Below are positions 1 to 7,282 of a stretch of 64,000 bases of DNA, one piece after another (positions within the stretch are counted from its first letter, which is position 1; every line of letters starts with the position of its first letter). Source of the stretch: Spongiihabitans sp965206355 (GTDB lineage: Bacteria > Pseudomonadota > Gammaproteobacteria > Arenicellales > Poriferihabitantaceae). Below the pieces are notes generated by a model. It ran no database searches and was not told the origin of the DNA. It saw only the letters and a list, made by a program, of their open reading frames with translations. A program made the position numbers and the translations under genes. Location of the stretch: NCBI GenBank assembly GCA_965206355.1, contig OZ242212.1, positions 1,674,001 through 1,738,000 of the forward strand, read 5' to 3'.

Positions 1-234
1 AAGGTTGAGTCCACGGTCATTCGACTCATCCCCAAACCCGCCACTCGGCAGATTCACGACCGTAGCCGACTAAACGAAATTGTCAAACTTGCTTTTTGCC
101 AACGCCGAAAAACATTGCGTAATTCATTGCAACAACAGGTGACAGAAAGACAATTCAAAAACGCTGATATTGACGCTTCCCAGCGGGTCGAAAATTTAAC
201 GGTTGATCAATTTATTCGCTTGTCCAATGCCTAA
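1..234 (+). CDS. rsmA: 16S rRNA dimethyladenosine transferase RsmA (KsgA), 3' end only
   Basis: The window opens inside this gene; 77 C-terminal residues are visible, read in frame from base 1 to a TAA at 232-234. The peptide has the C-terminal signature of the RsmA/KsgA family: a KVESTVIRLIP start, then FCQRRKTLRNSL in the middle, and a closing QRVENLTVDQFIRLSN. In the family this enzyme uses S-adenosylmethionine to dimethylate two adjacent adenosines near the 3' end of 16S rRNA during small-subunit maturation. The methyltransferase core lies outside the window, so activity cannot be judged. A MITE-like element starts 4 bp after the stop codon. Confidence 0.9.
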   Translation, partial: KVESTVIRLIPKPATRQIHDRSRLNEIVKLAFCQRRKTLRNSLQQQVTERQFKNADIDASQRVENLTVDQFIRLSNA

Positions 235-237
235 ATA

Positions 238-399
238 GAGACCTTTGCACGGAAGATGAGTTCGCTTTCAGGCCAGGCAAAAACGCACGGAATGAGGGAG
301 TTTATGCTTATAAATGACCGATTGAGACCAATTTTACCAACAGTAGGCGCTTTTAGGCGACGCAGCATGCAGGTGAAATGGCTTTCGTGCAAAGGTCTC
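238..399 (+). mobile_element. MITE-like element, copy 1 (long form, 162 bp)
   Basis: The element begins GAGACCTTTGCACGGAAG and ends with the inverted complement CTTTCGTGCAAAGGTCTC. It is flanked on both sides by the 5-bp direct repeat AAATA, which I read as a target-site duplication. The interior has no credible gene. The same sequence recurs at 5602-5758, 6944-7082, 30036-30195, 46486-46624 and 47579-47717. This is a long form: it carries about 23 bp (the ACCAACAGTAGGC segment) that the 139-bp copies lack. It sits 3 bp after the rsmA stop. Confidence 0.88.
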
Positions 400-673
400 A
401 AATAATAGCCCTTCACATCATTACCAGATAGTGAGGCTTCAGACTCGCCAAGTTGGTGGCTGATGTAGTAGCACTAAAGCGACTATGCAAAAAAATCCCC
501 TCTCCCTGATAAGATATTGTCTTGAAAATCAACTTATTTTTATCCTTTTTCGGTTAAATTTTAAGATGACTTGTCATCTGGGATTCCAACACAAACGCCC
601 CATCTACTCGCAACACCAGTAATCACCGTCGCCTGAGGCTCAATCGGGAGACTTTCATTTTCACTATGCCGAT
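400..673. other. Intergenic region between rsmA and plsC, no gene seen
   Basis: rsmA (plus strand) and plsC (minus strand) converge here. I see no coding region with a plausible start. A perfect inverted repeat, AGATGAC-TT-GTCATCT, lies at 564-579. Read on the minus strand it is followed by TTAAAATTT, so it may act as a weak terminator for the plsC transcript. No strong U-tract supports this. Confidence 0.4.
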
Positions 674-1396
674 TTATGATGAATGGCGACTGCTCGGTAA
701 TTTTTGTAGGTTGGCATAAATACAGGATTCAAGTTCTTGGTTAATTTCGCGCGTTTTTTTGCCACAGCTGGTTATGGCAGGCGCAATAATCACGTCAATC
801 ACGCCAGGATATTTAAGGATGCTGTTTTTCGGCCAAAACAAGCCAGCATTATGGGCGACTGGTGACAGCGGACGTCCGGATTTAGCCGCAATCATCGCAC
901 CACCGACCTGAAATTTGCCGGGGCTACCGGGTAAGTGGCGCGTGCCTTCGGGGAAAATAACCAGCCAGCGTCCTTCGTTCAGGCGAATAATGCCTTGTTT
1001 GATTAAATCATCCAGTGCTCTGGTTTTCTTTGAACGATTGATGGCGATGGGGCGATTCATTGCCAAGCCCCATCCAAAAAAGGGTAGCCACAACAACTCT
1101 TTTTTTAATAGATAAGATTGAGCGGGAAAAATCAGTTGGAAGCAGAGTGTTTCCCATGCTGATTGGTGGTTTGAGATGATGATAGCAGGTTGGTCGGGGA
1201 TGTTTTCTGCGCCGCTTACTCGAAAACGGATTCCGCATAACAGGCGTAAAGTGTAGATGTTAAAACGTGCCCAAATCGCAATAATTTTTGCGCGTGTTAC
1301 CGACGGTAAAAAGAAACAACAAAAGGCTATGCAACAGACAATCACAGCAGAGAGTACCTGACCGATGAGATAGAGCGATGAACGCAAAACCAGCAT
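674..1396 (-). CDS. plsC: 1-acyl-sn-glycerol-3-phosphate acyltransferase (PlsC/LPLAT family)
   Basis: A 240-residue inner-membrane acyltransferase that in this family transfers an acyl chain to lysophosphatidic acid to make phosphatidic acid. A hydrophobic N-terminal segment covers roughly residues 8-32. The acyltransferase motif I is NHQSAWE at about 76-82, giving H-x4-E where many family members have H-x4-D; I recall this HQSxWE variant from other proteobacterial PlsC-like proteins. Motif III is FPEGTR at about 148-153. The start lies 1 bp from the gmhB stop, so it is probably the last gene of the glyQ-glyS-mazG-gmhB-plsC operon. The exact acyl acceptor cannot be read from the sequence. Confidence 0.85.
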   Translation of the reverse strand: MLVLRSSLYLIGQVLSAVIVCCIAFCCFFLPSVTRAKIIAIWARFNIYTLRLLCGIRFRVSGAENIPDQPAIIISNHQSAWETLCFQLIFPAQSYLLKKELLWLPFFGWGLAMNRPIAINRSKKTRALDDLIKQGIIRLNEGRWLVIFPEGTRHLPGSPGKFQVGGAMIAAKSGRPLSPVAHNAGLFWPKNSILKYPGVIDVIIAPAITSCGKKTREINQELESCIYANLQKLPSSRHSS

Positions 1397-1397
1397 A

Positions 1398-1967
1398 TTA
1401 AACCGTTGTGTTTAATAAATGATCAACAAAGCAGCTCAAATCCTTAAATTTAGGTACGCTGGTAATCGCCGCTGCGTAGTCATTGTTGGCAATCTCGGCA
1501 ATACTGTCTAACCCTTTTCCGCTTTCAAGCAGTATGGGTGTTGCACCAGCAGCAACAGCGGCTTGCAAGTCTGCCACCGAATCACCTACCGCATGGACAT
1601 CTTTCAGATTGCATTTCAGCCGTTTTGATAGCTCAAGAAACATACCGGGTTTGGGTTTTCGGCATTCGCACTGATCGGCGCTACTATGGGGGCAGAAAAA
1701 TATGGCATCAATCTCCCCACCACTATGATGTAATTCATCAAGCATTTTTTGATGGATGAGGTTGAGAGTGTTGATGGAATACAGTCCTTTAGAAATGGCG
1801 GGTTGATTGGTGATGACCACCAGCCGATAGTCCTCCCGATAGAGACGGGAAAGTGCTTCCAGACTGCCTGGAATCGCAACCCATTGTTGCGGGGTCGTTA
1901 TAGGATTCGTCGCATCATGGTTGATGACGCCGTCGCGCCCTAGAATAATTAGTTTTCTATGCTCCAT
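1398..1967 (-). CDS. gmhB: D-glycero-beta-D-manno-heptose 1,7-bisphosphate 7-phosphatase-like HAD protein, nucleophile substituted
   Basis: A 189-residue HAD-family protein of GmhB length. GmhB removes the C7 phosphate in ADP-heptose synthesis for the LPS inner core. The GmhB zinc cluster is visible as C92, H94, C100 and C102, followed by RKPKPGM, and the acidic motif is GDSVAD (D129, D133). The N-terminal motif, normally LDRDGVIN, reads LGRDGVIN here. The nucleophilic aspartate is replaced by Gly10 (codon GGG at 1938-1940), while Asp12 remains. If the base calls are right, the enzyme may be inactive, or another phosphatase does the job. glyQS-gmhB-plsC is a known gammaproteobacterial order, which supports the name. 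Confidence 0.82.
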   Translation of the reverse strand: MEHRKLIILGRDGVINHDATNPITTPQQWVAIPGSLEALSRLYREDYRLVVITNQPAISKGLYSINTLNLIHQKMLDELHHSGGEIDAIFFCPHSSADQCECRKPKPGMFLELSKRLKCNLKDVHAVGDSVADLQAAVAAGATPILLESGKGLDSIAEIANNDYAAAITSVPKFKDLSCFVDHLLNTTV

Positions 1968-2056
1968 AGTTTATGTCATGGTTGAAGCGGATAGTGCGGG
2001 CGCATGCTTGATAGCGGTATGGTTTGCGATTGCGGTCTCGGTGCGTCATTGTCCAG

Positions 2057-2425
2057 TTATTTTTCCGATTGTTTGGGGTTGGGCAAGTCGCCCTGACCGT
2101 CGGCAAAGTCGGAAACGCGCACCCGACCATCAATTATTCGGCTTTTGCGCTTTGAAATGGTATCCATTTTATTCCAAAAAGCAACGTTTAAGTCAAAGTC
2201 TGCGGCAATGGCATTGCCCATAATCAGAATCAGCAAATCTGCACATTCCTCTGCCAGCTCGGAAATCGGTTTGCCTTTGCTAACACACGCCGAAATTTCA
2301 CCTAGCTCCTCTGCCATGAGCGAGACCCGATAAACCATGTCTTCCCCACCATTCTTGTTGAACGCATGTTTATCGTGGAAAGCGACCACTTCTGCCATCA
2401 TTGCTGCAAAGGAATCTTGCTTCAT
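2057..2425 (-). CDS. MazG-like nucleotide pyrophosphohydrolase
   Basis: A 122-residue protein of the all-alpha NTP pyrophosphatase superfamily (MazG-like). The magnesium-binding pattern is visible: an EExxE motif (EELGE, about residues 36-40), then an EECAD motif about 20 residues on, within helical sequence. Such enzymes hydrolyse NTPs or dNTPs to monophosphate and pyrophosphate, often as house-cleaning enzymes; the substrate here is unknown. The start codon overlaps the glyS stop by 4 bases (ATGA), so it is probably translationally coupled. An 89-bp gap separates it from gmhB. Confidence 0.75.
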   Translation of the reverse strand: MKQDSFAAMMAEVVAFHDKHAFNKNGGEDMVYRVSLMAEELGEISACVSKGKPISELAEECADLLILIMGNAIAADFDLNVAFWNKMDTISKRKSRIIDGRVRVSDFADGQGDLPNPKQSEK

Positions 2426-4557
2426 TTGTCAATGCGGACACGCGAAATATCGGCGACTCCGAGGAATAATTGGCGAATTTTTATCAGTAAGAGCAAGCGG
2501 TTATTCCTGATTGTCGAGTCATCGTGCATCACCATGACCTCATCAAAAAAACCATCAACCAAGACTTTTAATGTCGATAGTGTCTCGAAGCCTTGGTCAT
2601 ATCTATAGGCACTAAAATAGCCGTTGACCTCATTGCTGATGCTTGTAACTGCATCGGCTAATTGTTTTTCTGCGGGGTCGCTTATGAGCTTGTGGTTAAA
2701 CATCTTGCCATCACCGTTAAAATCAGTCTGAGTTAATATGTTGGCGATTCTTTTATTAGCCGTCGCTAAAGATTCAGCAGCAGCACGCCGCTTGCTGAAA
2801 AAATGACGCACTGCCTGCAAGCGATTGGCAAAGTCGAGGGGCCTGGTGGGTGTGCACGCCTGCACCGCGGCGATTTCTTCGGTACTGAAGCCTTGCGACT
2901 GGAAATAGCCTTTCAGTCGTTCATTGATAAAGTCAAACACTTGTTCAATGACCGAGTGGCTGGTGTCAATATCCTTCAAATCAGTATCAACATACTGCAT
3001 CATACCCAGAGCAAGTAGCTCAAACAAATCAAGATCAAGCTTTTTTTCGATGATGATTCGCAATACACCCAAGGCGGCGCGGCGTAAGGCAAAAGGGTCT
3101 TTGTCTCCGCTGGGTATTTCGGCAGTGGCAAATATACCGACCAGCGAATCAATTTTATCTGCCAATGCAAGACATTGCGCCAGAGCGGTTGACGGTAATT
3201 TATCATTCGCATATCTCGGTTGGTAATGCGCTTCAATGGCATTGGCAACCTGTTTGTTTTCGCCCAGATTGAGCGCGTAATATTTGCCGATAGTGCCTTG
3301 TAATTGCGGGAATTCACCGACCATATCGGTGACCAGATCGGCTTTACATAGTCTGGCAGCACGCTGTACGTTTTTGCGGTCAATGTTCAGTTTTTCTGCA
3401 ATCTCAACCGCCAACTGTTCTGTGCGGATTGTTTTGTGGTAAATTGAGCCGAGTTTGTTATGAAACAGCACACCCTGCAACGCATCAACCCGATCAGACA
3501 GTGGCACTTTCTGATCGGTATTCCAGAAGAATTCAGCATCAGCGAGTCGTGCACTCAGCACCCGCTCATTACCCTGTCGCACCCGTTTTGGTGTTTTACT
3601 TTTGATGTTGCTGAGCGAAACAAATAACGGCATCAGTTTTCCCTTCTCGTTGCTAACATGAAAATACTTTTGATGATCCATCATGGTTGACACCAAAACT
3701 TCTTTGGGCAATTTCAAATACTTGCTGTCAAATTCTCCCAAAGACGCTATCGGCCATTCAACCAGACCCGTCACCTGATCAAGTAAATCCTGATTCATTT
3801 CCACTCGAGCATGGGCTTTTTTTGCCAAACTGGCAATTTGTCTGGTGATAATGTGCTGACGAGTCTCGTAGTCGGCGATGACGAAGCCATTGAGCTTTAA
3901 TGTATTGAGATAGCGATCCGCCGAAGCTATTTTCAATATTTCGGGGCAGTGGAATCGATGTCCGCGAGTGAAGCGGTCGGCTTTGAGTCCCAGCACTTCA
4001 GTGCGAATCACATCACGGCCGTGTAGTGCCAGTAACCAATGCACTGGTCTAACAAACATTACCTCGCTGTCTGCCCACCGCATTCGTTTTGGAATAGGCA
4101 ACGCTTTTATGCTGTCATTCAAACATTGGGTTACCAGTACGTTGAGGTTTTTACCTTTTACCTTTCTCTCAAAAACCAGTCGCGGCTTTTTATTGACAAC
4201 CTGTTGTTTTAATTGGGAAACAGACGCGCCACAGGATTTTGCAAAGCCGTGGGCAGCAGCGGTTGGATTGCCTTGATTGTCAAATGCCGCCTGTAGTGTC
4301 GGACCCTTGCGCTGTTCAATGCCATCAAGTTGTTTGGGCAACACGGCTTTTACCGATACTGCCAGCCGGCGCGGTGTGGCGTGATATTGATACTGATTCG
4401 ATTTATTATCGACGACACCTGCTGCTACCAGACCATCAAAAAAATGCTGTGCAAAGGACTGTGCCAGATTTTTTAACGCTTTAGGAGGTAGCTCTTCGCT
4501 ACCTAGTTCAATTAACAGGTTTTTCCGCCTGCCCACCAACCTTGTTGATTGCGCCAT
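2422..4557 (-). CDS. glyS: Glycyl-tRNA synthetase beta subunit
   Basis: A 711-residue beta subunit of the bacterial alpha2-beta2 glycyl-tRNA synthetase, close to the usual length of about 690. The N-terminus has the family opening LLIELGSEELPPKAL. Other recognisable blocks are RMRWADSEVMFVRPVHWLL, EVLVSTMMDHQKYF, ARLADAEFFWNTD and the late GDKDPFALRRAALGVLRII. The C-terminal part resembles an anticodon-binding domain. The subunit binds tRNA-Gly and pairs with GlyQ for aminoacylation. The start codon overlaps the glyQ stop by one base (TAATG), so the two are coupled, and the stop overlaps the MazG-like gene. Confidence 0.97.
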   Translation of the reverse strand: MAQSTRLVGRRKNLLIELGSEELPPKALKNLAQSFAQHFFDGLVAAGVVDNKSNQYQYHATPRRLAVSVKAVLPKQLDGIEQRKGPTLQAAFDNQGNPTAAAHGFAKSCGASVSQLKQQVVNKKPRLVFERKVKGKNLNVLVTQCLNDSIKALPIPKRMRWADSEVMFVRPVHWLLALHGRDVIRTEVLGLKADRFTRGHRFHCPEILKIASADRYLNTLKLNGFVIADYETRQHIITRQIASLAKKAHARVEMNQDLLDQVTGLVEWPIASLGEFDSKYLKLPKEVLVSTMMDHQKYFHVSNEKGKLMPLFVSLSNIKSKTPKRVRQGNERVLSARLADAEFFWNTDQKVPLSDRVDALQGVLFHNKLGSIYHKTIRTEQLAVEIAEKLNIDRKNVQRAARLCKADLVTDMVGEFPQLQGTIGKYYALNLGENKQVANAIEAHYQPRYANDKLPSTALAQCLALADKIDSLVGIFATAEIPSGDKDPFALRRAALGVLRIIIEKKLDLDLFELLALGMMQYVDTDLKDIDTSHSVIEQVFDFINERLKGYFQSQGFSTEEIAAVQACTPTRPLDFANRLQAVRHFFSKRRAAAESLATANKRIANILTQTDFNGDGKMFNHKLISDPAEKQLADAVTSISNEVNGYFSAYRYDQGFETLSTLKVLVDGFFDEVMVMHDDSTIRNNRLLLLIKIRQLFLGVADISRVRIDK

Positions 4558-5480
4558 TATGATGTCCTGCGACGAGCGCGGCGGCTATTTTTGCGGTTGC
4601 CGGGGAACCCTAACTGCTCCCGACTATGGTAATAACACTGCGCCACAGCGCATGCCAAATTACGCACCCGCCTAATATAGCGGGCGCGTTCGGTGACACC
4701 GATGGCATGTCGGGCTTCGAGTAAATTAAAGGTATGGGTGGCGGTCAGCACTTGCTCATAGGCTGGCAGGGGTAATTTCTTTTCCAATAATTGTCGGGTC
4801 ATCACTTCTGCGGCATTGAATTGCTCAAAAAGTTGCGGAATATTTGAACATTCAAAATTGTAAACGGACTGCTCTGCTTCGTTTTGCAGATACAGGTCGC
4901 CATAGCTGTATTCGCGTGTACCCCTATTGACAGCCTCAGACCAAACCAAATCAAACAACGAATCCACACCTTGTAAATACATGGCGATACGTTCCAGACC
5001 ATAGGTAATCTCACCAGTAACCGGTCGGCAATCCAATCCACCGACTTGTTGGAAATAAGTAAATTGGGAGACCTCCATACCGTTTATCCAGATTTCCCAG
5101 CCCAGCCCCCACGCCCCCAACGTGGGTGACTCCCAATCATCTTCAACAAAGCGTACATCATCTTTAAGCATATCCAAGTCTAGGCTGGACAAGGAGCCGA
5201 GATACAGTTCCTGAAAATTTTTTGGCGAGGGTTTCAGGACAACCTGAAACTGGAAATAATGTTGCAAGCGATTGGGGTTTTCGCCATAGCGACCGTCAGT
5301 CGGGCGACGCGAGGGTTGAACATAAGCGGCGTACATCGGTTCCGGGCCGATGGCAGCTAAAAAGGTTGCTGGATGAAAAGTTCCCGCACCAACCTGCATG
5401 TCATAAGGTTGCAGAATAACGCAGCCTTGATCGGCCCAATACTGCTGCAATGTTATAATAATCTGTTGAAATGTAAGCAT
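4557..5480 (-). CDS. glyQ: Glycyl-tRNA synthetase alpha subunit
   Basis: A 307-residue catalytic alpha subunit carrying the class II aminoacyl-tRNA synthetase core. Diagnostic blocks are PYDMQVGAGTFHPATFL, the very conserved YVQPSRRPTDGRYGENPNR, RFVEDDWESPTLGAWGLGWE and QFTYFQQVGGLDCRPVTGEI. I place the start at the ATG at 5478-5480 (MLTFQQIIITLQQYW), where family homology begins. The frame stays open upstream into the adjacent MITE, but that extension is low complexity and non-homologous. The C-terminus is unusually arginine-rich. It is the first gene of the glyQS-mazG-gmhB-plsC operon, and a MITE lies about 120 bp upstream of the start. Confidence 0.96.
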   Translation of the reverse strand: MLTFQQIIITLQQYWADQGCVILQPYDMQVGAGTFHPATFLAAIGPEPMYAAYVQPSRRPTDGRYGENPNRLQHYFQFQVVLKPSPKNFQELYLGSLSSLDLDMLKDDVRFVEDDWESPTLGAWGLGWEIWINGMEVSQFTYFQQVGGLDCRPVTGEITYGLERIAMYLQGVDSLFDLVWSEAVNRGTREYSYGDLYLQNEAEQSVYNFECSNIPQLFEQFNAAEVMTRQLLEKKLPLPAYEQVLTATHTFNLLEARHAIGVTERARYIRRVRNLACAVAQCYYHSREQLGFPGNRKNSRRARRRTS

Positions 5481-5601
5481 AATTTTATTTTTCTTGCGCG
5501 AGCAGACAGGCTCGGTAGCGGATTGTTTGGGTAACTGATCAAGTCGTGTGTGTTCGGTGTTTAGGTCATTGACTGTAGCCAGGCATTCCGTCCCATATTC
5601 T

Positions 5602-5758
5602 GAGACCTTTGCAGCCATTTCACCTCCATGCTACGTCGCCTAAAAGTGCCTACTGTTGGTAAAATTGGTCTCAATCGGTCATTTATAAGCATAAACTCCC
5701 TCATTCCGTGCGTTTTTGCCTGGCCTGAAAGCGAAATCATCTTCTGTGCAAAGGTCTC
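5602..5758 (-). mobile_element. MITE-like element, copy 2 (long form, inverted)
   Basis: Same family as copy 1, in the opposite orientation. It is flanked by a perfect 5-bp repeat, ATTCT, at 5597-5601 and 5759-5763. The terminus next to glyQ has lost five bases (GAGACCTTTGCAGCC, where intact copies read GAGACCTTTGCACGAAAGCC), so it is probably no longer mobile. It lies between the galE stop and the glyQ start and may affect glyQ expression. Confidence 0.88.
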
Positions 5759-5774
5759 ATTCTGCTATTTTCGC

Positions 5775-6776
5775 TCATTTCCGCGATAATAAGCGCTTTT
5801 CCCAGAGATAGGCGGAGCGACATATTGTAGCAAAGTCGTCGTAACTCGGTTGCCAGTTTAATAGCCGCTTGATTTTTTTATTATCAGCAATCAGTGTGGG
5901 CGGGTCTCCTGCCCGGCGTGCTGTTATGTTGACCTTAAAATCAACACCGCTAACGGTTTTGACACAATCAATTACCTGTTTAACGCTAAATCCATGACCA
6001 TATCCGCAATTCAAGACCGTGCTTTCCCCTTGATTATGCAAATACGACAACGCATCAAGATGTGCCATTGCCAAATCATCAACATGGATATAATCGCGGA
6101 CACAGGAGCCATCAGCAGTCGGGTAATCATCGCCAAAAACAGATAGAGCAGTTCGCATACCGCAAGCGGTTTGGCAGGCTACTTTAATCAAATGAGTCGC
6201 ATTAGCCGTTGCTTGCCCGAGCGCACCGCCAGCATGCGCTCCAGCAACATTGAAATATCGCAATGCCACATAGTTAAACGGTTGCGTGTTCGGGCGAGTG
6301 ATCGAGAAATCGTGTAAAGTCCACTCAGTAATCAATTTAGTTGAACCGTAAGGGTTGATCGGTCGTGCTTTAGCCTCTTCGCTTACCAGACAGCATTTCG
6401 GAATACCATACACCGCTGCGCTCGATGAAAACACGAATTGGCTCACCTGATTGGCAACACAAGTATTAATAAGATTGAGTGAACCCACGACATTATTCTG
6501 ATAATACTTGGCAGGATTCTCCAACGACTCAGGGACAACAACATAACCGGCAAAGTGAATCACCGAGTCAATGTTATGGCTGCGAATGATGTTGCTGACC
6601 AAATCGCGATCATGGATATCCCCCTGAACAAACACCGCGTCATCAGCAACCGCCCAGCGATGCCCGGAATACAAGTTATCCAGCACCACCACATCATAAC
6701 CGGCTGCAAGCAGATGCAACACCGTATGCGAACCAATATACCCCGCACCCCCAGTAACTAGAACATGATGACTCAA
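5775..6776 (-). CDS. galE: UDP-glucose 4-epimerase
   Basis: A 333-residue short-chain dehydrogenase/reductase of the extended class, normal for GalE. It interconverts UDP-glucose and UDP-galactose with bound NAD, feeding cell-surface polysaccharide synthesis. The Rossmann glycine motif is GGAGYIGSH at 9-17. The catalytic Ser region is SSSAAVYG at 117-124 and the YxxxK pair is Y143/K147. Later family blocks are LRYFNVAGAHAGG, VRDYIHVDDLA and LNCGYGHGFSV. It stands alone on the minus strand, divergent from the giant gene and separated from glyQ by a MITE. Confidence 0.95.
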   Translation of the reverse strand: MSHHVLVTGGAGYIGSHTVLHLLAAGYDVVVLDNLYSGHRWAVADDAVFVQGDIHDRDLVSNIIRSHNIDSVIHFAGYVVVPESLENPAKYYQNNVVGSLNLINTCVANQVSQFVFSSSAAVYGIPKCCLVSEEAKARPINPYGSTKLITEWTLHDFSITRPNTQPFNYVALRYFNVAGAHAGGALGQATANATHLIKVACQTACGMRTALSVFGDDYPTADGSCVRDYIHVDDLAMAHLDALSYLHNQGESTVLNCGYGHGFSVKQVIDCVKTVSGVDFKVNITARRAGDPPTLIADNKKIKRLLNWQPSYDDFATICRSAYLWEKRLLSRK

Positions 6777-6943
6777 AACAACAATTCAGCTCAATAACAA
6801 TTATAGATGCAAGACGAAACGCCGTCCTGGTTCAGTAACAATGAGAGCAATCAGACTTGTCTCCATAACGGCCCCGATGAGTCCCTAATGATACGTTATA
6901 GCGCTCATCAGTTCCAGCATAATAGCCGGCGTATTGTTTAGAA

Positions 6944-7082
6944 GAGACCTTTGCACAGAAGATGATTTCGCTTTCAGGCCAGGCAAAAACGCACGGAATG
7001 AGGGAGTTTATGCTTATAAATGACCGATTGAGTACGATTTTAACGCAGCATGCAGGTGAAATGGCTTTCGTGCAAAGGTCTC
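6944..7082 (+). mobile_element. MITE-like element, copy 3 (short form, 139 bp)
   Basis: Both termini are good (GAGACCTTTGCACAGAAG and CTTTCGTGCAAAGGTCTC). It is 139 bp and lacks the extra 23-bp internal segment. Its flanks, TAGAA on the left and AACAA on the right, do not match, so there is no target duplication. This is expected if one side was rearranged after insertion. It is the element nearest the left edge of the duplicated giant-gene unit. Confidence 0.85.
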
Positions 7083-7111
7083 AACAAAACGGTTTATTGA
7101 AACGTTTTGTT
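7083..7111 (+). promoter_or_regulatory. Inverted repeat abutting MITE copy 3
   Basis: The left arm, AACAAAACGGTTT, pairs with the right arm, AAACGTTTTGTT, around the loop ATTG, with a single bulged G. It lies directly after the MITE and 24 bp before the candidate -35 box of the giant gene. It could be an operator or a weak terminator; nothing in the sequence decides between them. Confidence 0.35.
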
Positions 7112-7134
7112 TTCGGATAAACCAATGCTACAAC

Positions 7135-7162
7135 TTGACATCGTATGTTTTTTCACTGATAT
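7135..7162 (+). promoter_or_regulatory. Candidate sigma-70 promoter of the first giant gene
   Basis: A consensus -35 box TTGACA (7135-7140) is followed after 16 bp by TGATAT (7157-7162) as a possible -10 box. It lies about 120 bp before the chosen start codon. The equivalent stretch is missing upstream of the second giant gene, where the sequence is replaced by a MITE. Confidence 0.45.
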
Positions 7163-7282
7163 TCAGAGATTTACTCAACATTTTTAAGAATGATAGCAGT
7201 TTTATCAGCACGGCGCGTACCTACCGTCGGGTGATAATGAACTTGCAATGCTCCGAGGTTGTCTTACATAGACCATCATCTT

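Larger units (their letters stand above)
6777..7282. other. Divergent intergenic region upstream of the first giant gene
   Basis: About 500 bp separate galE (minus strand) from the first giant gene (plus strand). The region holds a MITE at 6944-7082, an inverted repeat directly against its right end, and a sigma-70-like promoter at 7135-7162. I see no gene in 6777-6943. Homology with the second giant locus starts only at 7236, so 7083-7235 is unique to this copy. Confidence 0.6.

Noticed and set aside
231..416. Short ORFs inside the MITE copies (MREFMLINDRL-type peptides)
   Set aside because: They are broken differently in each copy, have no ribosome-binding site and are too short for a transposase. 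The element looks non-coding.
5481..5618. 46-codon N-terminal extension of glyQ
   Set aside because: It runs into a MITE and has no homology to GlyQ; the family start is at MLTFQQ.
7259..7282. Eight-codon upstream extension of giant protein 1 from a TTG
   Set aside because: The paralogue has one extra base in the same stretch, so the frame is not conserved. Both proteins align from MNIRHTAIF, which begins a good signal peptide.
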